Assembly (NCBI GenBank): GCA_022836615.1
Contig: MU405506.1
Location: 1-15,151, forward strand
Source of the DNA: Annulohypoxylon bovei var. microspora
Lineage: Eukaryota; Ascomycota; Sordariomycetes; Xylariales; Hypoxylaceae
Direction of reading: 5' to 3'
DNA: 15,151 nucleotides
The notes under the pieces are model-generated. The model saw only the letters and a list, made by a program, of their open reading frames with translations, was not told the DNA's origin and searched no databases. The translations under genes and the position numbers were made by a program. This document shows, piece after piece, positions 1-9,479 of this stretch; the first letter of the stretch is position 1; every line of letters starts with the position of its first letter.

Positions 1-94
1 CCACTACTTCACTGTTGGTTAACAGTTGATACACTTCGTTCTGGCATTCACTCTATGTATGACAACCTAAGGGGCCCACATATTCTGACAGTTT
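1..94. other. GC-balanced edge before the AT-rich block
   Basis: This short stretch has ordinary base composition, with CpA, TpG and a GGGGCCC run intact, and it ends sharply near a TTCTGACA string at about 87-94. Everything after it is mutated AT-rich DNA. It could be the end of unique flanking DNA, or the end of an LTR that escaped mutation, since CA-ending LTRs often finish this way. No partner copy was found in the window, so neither reading can be proved. No coding signal is visible. Confidence 0.55.
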
Positions 95-3000
95 ATTAAG
101 TTAAATGGGAAATTATTTTAATTACGTAATTTGGTATTATATTTTTTTTAATTAATTTTATTTTATTAAAATCTTAAGTTAATATTATTTCTTTTTAAAG
201 TAAAACCTTAATTATTATATTTTTTTCAATGTTAATTAATTTTATAAAATTAAAATCTTTTTTAATTTATATTAAATATTTAAAGGTTAAATATATTCCG
301 TAAAATTAAATTACAAATCGTGGAAAAATGTTTTTAAAAGGATCGTTTAATATTTTTAAGGTAATATTTTTTAATTACTTTTTAATTTTATTAAATGTTT
401 TTATTTTTTAATCGATCGAATTAAATAATATTAAATTATTTAATAAAGTGTTATTAATGGGGTTAATTTTCTTAGTTTTAAATTTATATATAATATTAAT
501 TTAACAAAGGTTTATTATTCGTTAACGATTTATTTAATTAATTTGTTTTTTAATTTTTTTAACTTTATATTAATGTGTTAATTTTAAGGTATATAAAAGC
601 TTATTATCGTTGAAAATGTAAAAAATTAATTCATTATTATTTAAATTAAAATTTAAATGTTTATTAAAGGTTAAATCCTTTGTAATAAATAAAAATTCGG
701 TTTTATTAAATAAGTTAATTTTATTAATTAATGTTAATAATTATAAAAGGTTAAAGGAATATATAATTTATATTTAAAAATAATTATTTTCGTTTTATAA
801 TTAATTATTATTTTTAAGCTTATTAAGGCCATTGATTTAGCTTGGGATATTAATGGTTAATAGTTTTTCGAAACGATTTTTATGTTTATTAAATCTTTAA
901 TTATTTGTTTATTAAGGTAATTAAAAGTTAATAAAATTTTAATTATTATTTTTTCAAAGTTCATTTAATTAATTATTTATATACCTTTAAAAAAAAAATT
1001 TATTTTAATTAAAAAAACGAAATTAAAACTTAATATTAATTTTATTAAAGCTTTATTATTTTTCATAACGTATATTAAAGTTTTAAAAAACTTGTTATTA
1101 ATTTAAATTAGTTTTTTAATTATTTTTAAAGCAAGGATTAATATTATTAATTTAAATTTAAATTAAGTTAACGGTGTTTTAAATATTATTAATTTAAATT
1201 TTTTAATGTATAAAAGGGTAATAAAGCTTAATTAAGTTTTAATATTAATAATTATTATAATTAAGTTTTTATTTTTGTTTAAGCTTATTTAAATTAAAAG
1301 TTAAAGTAATATTTATAAGTATATTTCGGGGTAATTATAAGTTAATTAGTTTTTAAATAATATAAGTAATTATTTATAACGATAATAGATGGTTTTAAAA
1401 ACGAGATTCGTATAAATTATCGGTGATATTTAAAGTTTTATAAATTTTTTATTCACGGTTTTAATAAATAACTTTTTATAAGTTTTTTTAAAAACTCGGA
1501 TTACTTTTAATAAAAAGTTTTATTTACTTTTTTTAATTAATGATTTTTAAAGTATATTTAAAAATCTTAGTATAAATCGAATTATTTTATTTTATGTTAT
1601 GTCGAAGCATCGGTTGTAATTTTCGGTGATTTTATTAAACTAAAATTTCTTTGTTATTTTATTAAAGAAATCTTTAACTTTAAATTTAATTACGGGTGGT
1701 TTTTAAGTTTAAAAAGATTTTTAAGATTTAATGTTTAAAAGGTTTAATTAAGGGATTTTTTTAACGTTATTATTTTTTTTTTTAATATTATAATCGATTA
1801 AATTATTATCTTTTATTCGTTATTACTTTATTTTAAAGATATTATTATGTTTGCTTTAATTTTTTATAAAGGCCTTGATTTTAATATGCTTTAAATTATT
1901 TATAAGTTCTTTAATTTAAAAGTATTTAAAAAAGTTAAGGTTATTAAATTTTTTAAAATAATTGTTTATTATTATTATATTTATTATAAATTAAGTTTAT
2001 AAAATGTTGGTAATTAATTTCTTAAGATCGATAGAAATAACATCGTTTTTTAACACGAAAATATCGTTAAAAATTTTAATTCGAACTTTAAAATACTTAA
2101 CATTTTTAATTATTTATTAATTATTAAAACCCGTATTTTTAATATATTTTAATATATTTCTTTTTATAAAAATGTTTTGTTTTCAAGTATTAATAATTAT
2201 ATATTTAAAAATAGGTATATAATTTAACTTTTTATTTTTCGTAATTCCTTTAAGTTTATACTTTTTATTATTTTAATCGTAATAAAATATATTTCTTTAA
2301 TCGAATTATATAATTAAAGTACATTCCGAAATGATATAATTCGGTTTATTATAAAAGAAGTATTTTTTAAGTTTATATTTTTTTAATTAATTCATAAAAA
2401 ATTTAATTTATAATTTAAAATAATTAAGTAATGTTTTCGTATTATAAGGGGTGAATTAATTAATCTTTAAATTAAAAAACCAAGGTTAATTAACTTTAAT
2501 AACGTTTATCGTTATTAACGTATCCGCTTTATAATAATTAACTTAATATATTATTAATAATATTAAATGTATATTAGTTTTATTATTTTAAAGTTATAAT
2601 AATTAATTAAATAATTCGATATTTTAAATAAATAATTTAATTATTTTATTAATAAGGTTAAATAATTTTACGTTTTTTATATTATTAATTAATTTTTTAA
2701 TGGTTAATTAAGATATTTAAGGTAATGAGGTTGTTTAAAGTATTAAAATTATTTAGGATAAAATAAAAAGTTAATTATAATTAATATTTTTAAGGAAATA
2801 TATTGCTCGATTACGCATTATTTTTTAAGGGTTATTATTAAATATTTAAGTTTAAATATTTACTTAAGTTCGAATTTTTTATTTAAAATTTAAAAATTCG
2901 AGTTTTTATATTTTATTATTATTAAGTTAAGTAAAATTAATTAATTCGTATTTTATAATAAGGGATAAAAGATTATAAATTATTAAGATGTGGTTGATTA

Positions 3001-4790
3001 ATGTAATTATTATTCCGGTTTTCTTGGTTTTTATTATAATAATAAAATAATTTAAAAAGAGTTTATTAATTTTATTTAACTTGGTAATTAATGATTTTTT
3101 TTCGAAAGTTTTAATTTATTTTTTAAAAGTTTTACGTTATTTTAAATCTTTAATTTTAAAATATAAATTAATTAACTCTTAAATATCTTTCTAAGATTTA
3201 TAATTATTAACGATTAATTTAATTTATTTTTTAAATTAAGTTTTTATAATATAATTAAATATTTCGACCATTTTAATTTTTTCGTTATAATTAAATTTAT
3301 TAAATAAACGGTTAAGTTTTTTTAATTAATTAAATATATATTCGTTATTAAATTAATATTCCTTATAATAACTTGCTTTCATGAAAAGGTTATACGTAAA
3401 TATATTATAAAAAAATATCGAATTTATATTAAAAAATGATACTTTTTAATTAAATATTTTAATTAAGGATAACGGATAAAGGATAATTAATATAAAGATT
3501 TTTAAATTAAGGGATATTATATTTAATTCGGGTTAATTAATTTAAAGAATTATAAATAAAAATAAATCTTTAAAACGGGAGATTTTTTTAAATGATATAA
3601 TAAAAATTTATGTTAATATAAGGCTTAACCACGAAAAAACTTAGTTAAATAATTAAAAATAAACGTTTTTAAATAATTAAGGAATTAAAAAAAAAGATTT
3701 AAGGTTAATTAACAACGTATTATCCGATGAGCTTTTATTAACTTAATTTAATATAAGGAGATTTTAATGGTTTTTTTTTTTAAGGTAATAATAATATTTA
3801 ATGGTTATTTAATTTTGTGTTAATTAACGATAAATTAAAAAAAAAACGATTATATTTTTAATTTTTATGTTATTAATTATTTAGGCGGTAATATAATTTA
3901 CGTTAATTATTTTTAATTTAATTTATATAATAATTATATTAAATTATATAATAAAAAATAATTTAATAATTGTTTAAGTTAAAATGGTTTATTTTTATTA
4001 TTTTATAATGCCGATTATAACGGTGAAATGGGAAAATTATAATTAATAAATTGTTTAAGGCTTGTGGTTTAATTAAATTATTTAAGTTTAATAATTAATG
4101 GAACGTTTTATAATGATATTAATGCGTGGTTTTATTATTTACGTTTAAATTATCGTATTTATTAATAATTTAATTATTTTTTAATAAATCTTTTAATTTT
4201 ACGATGTTTTATTACTTAAGTTTTTATAATTAATATAGTTTTATTAATTTCGGGGTTTGTATGTTTTTATGTTTAATGGGTTATTTTAAATATATTATTA
4301 TTGGTTTAATTCATAATAATAATATTAAAAATTTATTAATACTTGTTAATTAAGGATATTTTTTTTTAATTTTATTAATATTTAATAAATGAAAGTATTA
4401 TGGGTTTTTTTAGCGTTTAAGTTATACGGGTTATTAAGGTTTAAAATAATTCCGTGTTAATGGTTATTTTTTAAAGGTTTTTTAAATTTAATGGGTAAAG
4501 GTTATTTTAATTAAAATTTAAATATATAATGGTTTTTTTAAAAATAAAGTTACTTGGTTTAAATCTTTAATATTAATCGCCACTTATTTTAAAGTAAAGT
4601 TTTAAACATTTAAAAAATTAATTATATTAATAATTACGTTATTAATATATTAAAACGTTAAGAATAATATGTTAAAACGCGTTAATTAATGAAAAAAAAA
4701 TCGATAAATATTAAAAGTTAATAATTTAAAGTGAAGGAATATATGATTATGGAAAAAGGTTATGGTTAAAGGCTTATAATTTAAGTATAA
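95..4790. other. RIP-degraded AT-rich sequence, family not assigned
   Basis: About 4.7 kb with no open frame of useful length. The + strand is T-rich and G clearly outnumbers C in many lines (for example 2701-2760 and 4261-4320). CpA is almost absent, while surviving C's are mostly in CpT and CpG. This differs from the copia remnant to the right (A-rich, G about equal to C) and from the gypsy element (T-rich, C above G), so it is probably another mutated transposon or the 5' part of a composite. Some + strand frames in 2988-4080 contain mostly TAA stops, as expected when CAA becomes TAA, but TAG also occurs and no family motif (YVDD-like box, CCHC knuckle, DDE triad) could be recognised. No LTR pair was found. 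Confidence 0.6.
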
Positions 4791-6235
4791 AATATATGAG
4801 AAAACACGTGATTAAAAACGAAAACACCCCATTTTATAATAATATTTTCTTTATATAAATTATTTTAAAAAAATTATTTTATTATTATAACGGTAAAATC
4901 GATAATATAACACTTTAAAAATTTAATAATTACGTAATAACCACCTTAAATATTTAAAAAAAAAGCTTTTTATTATAAATATATAATGAAATTAAATTAA
5001 ACGTATAAAAGCTTTAAACTTTAAAAAATTAATAAAATAACGCGTTAAAAATAATTTTAAACGAAATATAAAATATAAAAATAATGTTTTAATTAAAAAC
5101 TAAAAGTAATAACTTTAAATTTAACGAAAAAGTAATGAAAAAATTTATTTTATAATATCGACGTTTTTATTATTTTAATATAAAACGATTAATATAAACG
5201 ATTTAACGAACGATTAAAATTAATTTAAAGTTTTTTAAAATAAAAGTTTTATTTTATTTTACGTGTAATTAAATAAAAATATAAAAAATTAAATTACATA
5301 ATGTTTAAAAGCGAAATAAATATATTAAAAATATAATATAATATAATTTTAAATCGTTGTAACCGGTTTTAATAAAAAAACATAAATATTTTTCTTTTAT
5401 CGTTAAAAATGTAAACCGATATTAACGTTTCGAAATATATAAAAATAAAAAAAATGTGTAAATAATTTTAAAGATTTATATCGAAAAAATTTAATAAGTT
5501 TTTATTATTTTTTTACGTAATAAAAACGGTTAATCGAAAAAAATTACGACGATAAAATTTAATAATAAATTAAAATTTAAAGTAAATAAAATTAAAAACG
5601 TTTATAAAAATAACGAAATTAAAATAATCTTTTTTACGTTATAAAATTAATATTAAAACGATATTTTTAAATAATATATTTAAATCGTGTAAAATATAAC
5701 ACGAATTACCACCATTTAAATAAAAATACCTTTTTATTTTTAACCGTGAATAATGTAAGGAACGATTTATGTATTTAATTAAATAAACATATTAATTAAC
5801 GATTAAATAATAATATTAAAGCGTTATTAAAAAGGTTTTTAATTCGGAAAAAAGCATAAATTTAATAATAATAATTTAAGGATATTAAAAACGCGTTATA
5901 TAACTTTTATTAACGAAAATTAACGAATTCGTACGAAGAAATTTAAGGCTCGAAAAATTAAAACAATGTTTATAAGCTTCGAAAGTTAATATAATTATTT
6001 TATATAATTCGTTAAAAGCAAACGGTTTTTAAAAATATTTTACGTTATATTTTATAAAAATATTAATGATTAAAAAAATACATTAAATCCACGAAATATT
6101 ATTAAATTTTTTCCTTTTTATATATAAAAACGATTACGTTATTAAATCGTTTTAAAAAGTTATATTCGTAATAAAAATTATAACGTTATTAACGAAAATA
6201 ATATAAATTAAAAAATAAATTAAGTTAAAAAAAAA
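4791..6235 (+). other. Probable upstream part of the copia element (gag, protease, integrase core)
   Basis: This stretch is A-rich on the + strand, with most C's in CpG, matching the copia pol that follows. By the usual copia order (gag, protease, integrase, reverse transcriptase, RNase H) it should hold gag, protease and the integrase core. I could not identify the Gag knuckle, the protease active site or the integrase D,D,E residues with confidence. Assignment therefore rests on position and composition only. The distance from the composition switch near 4790 to the reverse transcriptase box is shorter than usual for a full copia polyprotein, so a shortened 5' end is possible. No 5' LTR was found. 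Confidence 0.4.
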
Positions 6236-7578
6236 CGAGGTAAATTACGTAAAATCCGACCCGAAATTTATATTAACGAAGTATTTTTAAATTATAATAA
6301 AATTATAATTATAATCGATTAAAAAAAAAAATATAATTAAATAAATAAAAAATTCGAAATCGTTAATTAAATTAACCGTAATAATAAATTCGTTAATTAT
6401 TTCGTACGATAAAAATTATTTATAAAACGAATAATTCATTTTATAAAAAAAAATTTAATTAATAATTAATATTAAAAATAAATCATAGTATTATTAAAAA
6501 AATTCGGTATATTTAATATAAAAATTAATAATAACCTTTCATTTCGTAAAGCGATGAATAATGAAAATTATAAGAATTAAACGAAAACGATTATAAAAGA
6601 AATTAAAAAAAACTTCGAACGTGGAACGTTTAAATTCGTATAATAAAAAAATATCCATGGTAATTTTATTAATATTAAATAAATATTAAAAAAAAAATTC
6701 TTTTTAAATGGTATATTTAATAAATTTAAAGTTTATATTTATGTAAAAAAATTTACATAAAAATATAAAATCGATTATAATAAAACGAAAGCCACGATTA
6801 TAAGATTTATTTTATAATAAATTTTAATAATTTTAATAATTATTAAAAAATAACATATAATTTAAATAAACTTTATCGCCGCGTATTTAAACGGTACGTT
6901 AAACGAAAATTTATTTATAAAATAATTTCCGTTATTTACGGAATATTTTAAATTATATATTAATGAAATAAATAAATATAATTATTACGAAAATAAAATT
7001 ATTTAATTAATTAATTTATTATATAAACTTAAATAAATTAAAATAATTTAATAATAAAAAGTTAAAATATTATTAAAAAATCGTGGATATATATTATTAA
7101 TATTTAACGATGCGGTGTATATTAATAAAAAATTAAAAATTATTATAATTTTATATATAAATAATTTTATTTTATTTAAAGCAAATAAAAAACAATTCAC
7201 GGAGGTTATTATAAGTTTAAAAAAAAATATATTAATTATTAATTTCGGAAATATTAATTAATTTTTAAACGTTCGAATTATAAAATTAAATTTAATAAAA
7301 AACGTGCGGATTAATTAAAAAATGTATATTAAAAAAACATTTCGTGAATTTAATTTTAACGAAATATAAAAACGATTCGTTAAAACTTTTATTAATTAAA
7401 TTAATTTATTATTTATAACGAAGAACTTTAATTAAATAAATAATCGTAATATTTATAAATTTATTTCGTTAATTAAGAAATTTAATTTTTTAATTTATTT
7501 AATTAAATTAAACTTTAATTTTACTACGTTTATATAAATAAAATTTATAAATAATTTTTTATAAAAACATTTATTTAA
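6236..7578 (+). pseudogene. Ty1/copia pol, 5' part (integrase tail and reverse transcriptase), RIP-inactivated
   Basis: One frame (codons starting at 6236, 6548, 6878 and 7154 are all in the same register) carries copia landmarks in the right order. RGKLRKIRPEIYI at 6236 resembles the conserved region after the integrase core. KAMNNENYKN, a stop, then TKTIIKEIKKNFERGTFKFV at 6548-6640 is the start of the reverse transcriptase domain (family form: EAM...W..A...E......TW.LV). AAYLNGTLNENLFIK at 6878 matches the FLNG.L.EEIYM box. LYINNFILF at 7151 is the catalytic YVDD box with both Asp changed to Asn. The frame then continues through a degraded YIEK-like segment to the insertion point. Stops are chiefly TAA, from CAA or TGG codons by transitions. 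The protein would have copied element RNA into DNA; the changed Asp pair alone would kill it. The frame is broken at 7578 by the foldback element and resumes at 8308. Confidence 0.85.
7573..7578. repeat. Left target-site duplication of the foldback element (ATTTAA)
   Basis: ATTTAA directly precedes the terminal AGAGCAATG and recurs directly after the right terminus at 8308-8313. In AT-rich DNA six bases could match by chance. However, removing the element plus one copy (735 bp, a multiple of three) rejoins the copia frame exactly where the family's conserved H-x-x...R/K-x-L-R-Y-L segment is expected, which makes a true duplication likely. Confidence 0.7.
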
Positions 7579-7901
7579 AGAGCAATGTTAAATCCGCTGT
7601 ATGGATGTCGTGGGTTTCGTCCGCTGTATGGGGGGTGTCGAAAGGTACTTCAAGTCCCATACAAATCGCCATACAATTAAAGGTACCAGCAGCCGCCGAA
7701 ATTCAATCAATTCAACCTACTTTTCCCCCACACCCACCTACACACCCCGTTTTAATCTCCCCTTTCTCCCCTTTCTCCCACTTCAATCCCCCGTCAAATT
7801 TCTTGTAATTACACAATTAGATAGATCTCGAAAAGCGCGTTCAATTGATATCGGTTGCATCCCTTACAGAGTGTTGTGTGTCTGGCAAATCAGGTTGAAA
7901 G
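7579..7901 (+). repeat. Left inverted arm of the foldback element
   Basis: This 323-bp arm pairs with 7980-8307 on the opposite strand. From the outside in, it has the terminus AGAGCAATGTTAAATCC, two direct copies of CCGCTGTATGG, two CCATAC boxes, a pyrimidine-rich tract with a 9-bp CTCCCCTTT repeat (7757-7779), the palindrome TGTAATTACA (7804-7813) and an inner end at GGTTGAAAG. Its length is below the roughly 400-bp linked-duplication size known to be needed for efficient RIP in Neurospora, which may explain its survival. Confidence 0.85.
7594..7631 (+). repeat. Subterminal direct repeats CCGCTGTATGG (left arm)
   Basis: CCGCTGTATGG occurs at 7594-7604 and 7621-7631, starts 27 bp apart. It is mirrored in the right arm (CGATACAGCGG 8255-8265, CCATACAGCGG 8282-8292) and repeated at the same spacing in the second copy (15074-15084 and 15101-15111). 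The shorter complement CCATAC follows at 7657-7662 and 7669-7674. Repeated short motifs just inside the ends are typical transposase-binding sites of DNA transposons; that role is inferred here. Confidence 0.75.
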
Positions 7902-7979
7902 ATAATCGCATGTAGGGGAAGAAGGCCTACGCGAAGGGTATCGCGGGACCGACTTAGTAAAAGCTTTTAGATGCACCAG
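7902..7979. other. Central non-palindromic segment of the foldback element
   Basis: These 78 bp separate the two arms and have no counterpart in either. They contain a small inverted pair, GTAGG...CCTAC (7911-7929), and a perfect 12-bp palindrome TAAAAGCTTTTA (7958-7969). Nothing coding is visible. The segment would form the loop if the arms folded back. Confidence 0.7.
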
Positions 7980-8307
7980 CTTTCAACCCAATCTGCCACT
8001 CACACAGCAATGTGTAAAGAATGCAACCAGGATCATTCGAAAGCGCTTTCAAGGTTGAATCTAATTGTGTAATTATAAGAAATTTGACGGGGGATTGAAG
8101 TGGGAGAAATGGGAGAAAAGGGAGGTATGTAGGTGGGTGTGGGCGCGTGGATTTTTCTAAGTTCAATTGAAGGGTTGCGCGGGGTCAGCATTGAAAGTAC
8201 ATGTGTTTGTATGGGGATTTGTATGGCGGGGAAAGTACCAGTGATGCCCGGGCCCGATACAGCGGACGAAACCTACGACATCCATACAGCGGATTTAACA
8301 TTGTTTT
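7980..8307 (-). repeat. Right inverted arm of the foldback element
   Basis: Reverse-complement partner of 7579-7901. It keeps the same order of parts, but the inner half and the stretch around 8170-8255 have diverged. The terminal bases read ATTGTTTT where the left arm and the second copy predict ATTGCTCT. The differences are two C-to-T transitions at the junction with mutated copia DNA. The rest of the arm keeps normal CpA and TpG. Confidence 0.8.
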
Positions 8308-8313
8308 ATTTAA
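8308..8313. repeat. Right target-site duplication of the foldback element (ATTTAA)
   Basis: Second copy of the ATTTAA found at 7573-7578, directly after the right terminus. The copia reading frame resumes from it without a shift. Confidence 0.7.
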
Positions 8314-8885
8314 AATGAAAAAAATATTTAAATATTTAATTAACGTATATAACCGATTTATTTATTATCGAACGTTAAATTAAAATTATTTTTATTAAAA
8401 ATATAATAAATTAAAATTATTTAAAACGGTTAATATAAATTTAATTAATAATATAAATTTTAAAAAATTAACCACCGAAATTATATTTTTTATAAGCGGC
8501 GGCTTCGTTTTATAGTTATCGAAATTATAATTAATTATTAATAAAAAATTTTTAAAAATAAAGTTTATTAAATTAAATAAAATTACCGGTAATGTAATTT
8601 AAATATATAAGTTTTTTTAAAAATTCGGGTAAATGTTATTTAAGTTAATTTACTTATTAAAAAATAATATCGGAATTATTAAATGGTTCGAAAAAATGGT
8701 TATTAATAAAAAAAATTAATATATGCGAATATAATACTTTTACGTATAATAAAAAATTTACGACGAAAATGTAAAAATAAAATATATGAAATTAAACGAA
8801 AACTTCGTTAATAAGTTTATTAAATTTTTAATAATTAAAAAATATAATAAATTTTACGAAATATTAAAACTTAAAAAGTTTTAAA
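8308..8885 (+). pseudogene. Ty1/copia pol, 3' part (connection and RNase H), RIP-inactivated
   Basis: Same frame as the 5' part, in register across the insertion. KMKKIFKYL (8312 onward) matches the conserved K/R-R-x-L-R-Y-L segment before RNase H. VNINLINNINFKKLTTE, then IIFFISGGFVL (about 8433-8514), is the copia RNase H core (family form: D-A-D-W-A-G-D...R-K-S-T-x-G-Y...G-x-x-x-W-x-S-K-x-Q), with D-to-N and G-to-N/E changes. WFEKMVINKK lies near 8683. A later segment ending KFIKFLIIKKYNKFY (8811-8862) corresponds to the usual L-A-D-x-x-T-K C-terminus. The distance from the YVDD box to STTG, minus the insertion, is about 200 codons, which is normal for the family. RNase H would have removed the RNA strand during reverse transcription. 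The exact stop codon is uncertain because many TAA codons arose by mutation. Confidence 0.85.
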
Positions 8886-9131
8886 TAAAATTTATATTAA
8901 TAAATAAACTTTTATTAAATAAATTTTTAATGAATATATTAAATTTATTTATTATTATTAAATAAATTCATTATTCGTGGATAATATTTATTTAATTAAA
9001 AAAAATATTAATAAATTAAAAGTTTTATTTATGTTTTATTACGTGTTTTATTACGTGTAATTTATAAATAAAATATAATAATTAAATAAAAAAATAAAAA
9101 AAAATTTATTATTAAAAATAATTAATATAAA
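8886..9131. other. Copia 3' non-coding region, possible start of its 3' LTR
   Basis: AT-rich sequence after the copia pol end and before the gypsy insertion. A 3' LTR would be expected here and, interrupted by the gypsy element, again in 14813-15058, but its start could not be fixed and no matching 5' copy was found. The only internal structure seen is the short tandem repeat at 9022-9056. Confidence 0.4.
9022..9056 (+). repeat. 12-bp tandem repeat GTTTTATTACGT
   Basis: Two perfect adjacent units (9033-9044 and 9045-9056) are preceded by an imperfect 11-bp unit (9022-9032). The repeat lies just after the copia pol, where an LTR or polypurine region would be. Function unknown. Confidence 0.6.
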
Positions 9132-9136
9132 AGTAT
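9132..9136. repeat. Target-site duplication AGTAT, left of the gypsy element
   Basis: AGTAT directly before the terminal TGTAAC, repeated at 14808-14812 directly after the terminal GTAACA. Five bases is the usual duplication made by Ty3/gypsy integrases. Confidence 0.9.
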
Positions 9137-9448
9137 TGTAACAATTCCCATAAATAACGATAAATTTATGTTATATAAAATTAAAAATAAGGTTATTTTT
9201 ATTAATGAAAAAGAAAAGGAAAAGTAATAACTTTTCGTTTTTAAGGTTACGATATTTATGCTTAAAAGTGTGGATTAAGTTAATTAATGTAAAAACCTTT
9301 TTTATATGTATTTTAATAACTTTTACGACTTATTTAAGGCTATTAATAGTTTCATCATAAAAACCCACGCCTATTATATTTGTAATTATGATGTAAATTC
9401 GCGTTAATCTTTACCTTAATTAATTTTTTAAGTTTTCGACTTATAATA
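9137..9448 (-). repeat. 3' LTR of the gypsy element
   Basis: 312 bp, aligning without gaps to 14496-14807. On the + strand it starts TGTAAC and ends TTATAATA; the partner ends CGTAACA, so the end CA has been mutated here. Every difference I checked is a C/T or G/A transition, in both directions, so both LTRs were mutated independently from one ancestor. Confidence 0.92.
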
Positions 9449-9475
9449 ATATTTTTTTTCTTTATTTTTTGGGGT
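9449..9475 (-). promoter_or_regulatory. Probable polypurine tract of the gypsy element
   Basis: Read on the - strand, the bases just before the 3' LTR are CCCCAAAAAATAAAGAAAAA followed by more A's and TAT. A purine-rich run directly upstream of the 3' LTR is where plus-strand DNA synthesis starts in LTR elements, and its position independently supports - strand orientation. Confidence 0.65.
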
Positions 9476-9479
9476 TTAT

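Larger units (their letters stand above)
7579..8307. mobile_element. Foldback / MITE-like element, complete copy, unmutated
   Basis: A 729-bp GC-balanced island with sharp edges inside RIP-destroyed copia pol. It is built as two inverted arms (7579-7901 and 7980-8307, about 80% alike by eye) around a 78-bp centre. The outermost arm sequence, AGAGCAATGTTAAATCCGCT, starts the left arm; the right terminus is its complement except for transitions in the last bases. A second copy with the same end begins at 15059. There is a 6-bp ATTTAA target duplication. It has no transposase gene; the open frames inside are short. This fits a non-autonomous cut-and-paste element moved by an enzyme encoded elsewhere. 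The 6-bp duplication does not fix the superfamily. The TGTTA...TAACA inside the ends resembles LTR termini, but an LTR does not have arms that are inverted copies of each other, so a solo LTR is unlikely. I do not recognise a named family. Confidence 0.85.

Noticed and set aside
13..94. Complete short LTR (TGTTGG...CTGACA) at the window start
   Set aside because: At about 80 bp it is too short, the ends are not inverted repeats of each other, and no partner copy is visible.
3985..4100. Integrase-like reading (A-D-Y-N-G-E) on the + strand
   Set aside because: It resembles the D-N-G-G-E box only loosely, neighbouring residues do not fit, and frame choice was arbitrary.
5245..5290. Possible copia 5' LTR, from an ACGTGTAATT...AAATAAA resemblance to 9050-9075
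   Set aside because: The likeness lasts only about 30 bp of AT-rich sequence and the flanks do not align; a 5' LTR there would leave almost no room for gag and the integrase core.
7601..7915. Open frames of 60-104 codons inside the foldback element (also 7605-7808, 8133-8318, 8201-8383, and 7954-8166 on -)
   Set aside because: They lie in inverted-repeat arms, overlap each other in different frames, two run from the element into mutated copia DNA, and none shows a domain. They are treated as chance frames.
7586..8300. Solo LTR reading of the island, because it begins TGTTA and ends TAACA
   Set aside because: The two halves are inverted copies over about 325 bp, which LTRs are not, and the conserved terminus extends outward to AGAGCAATG in both copies.
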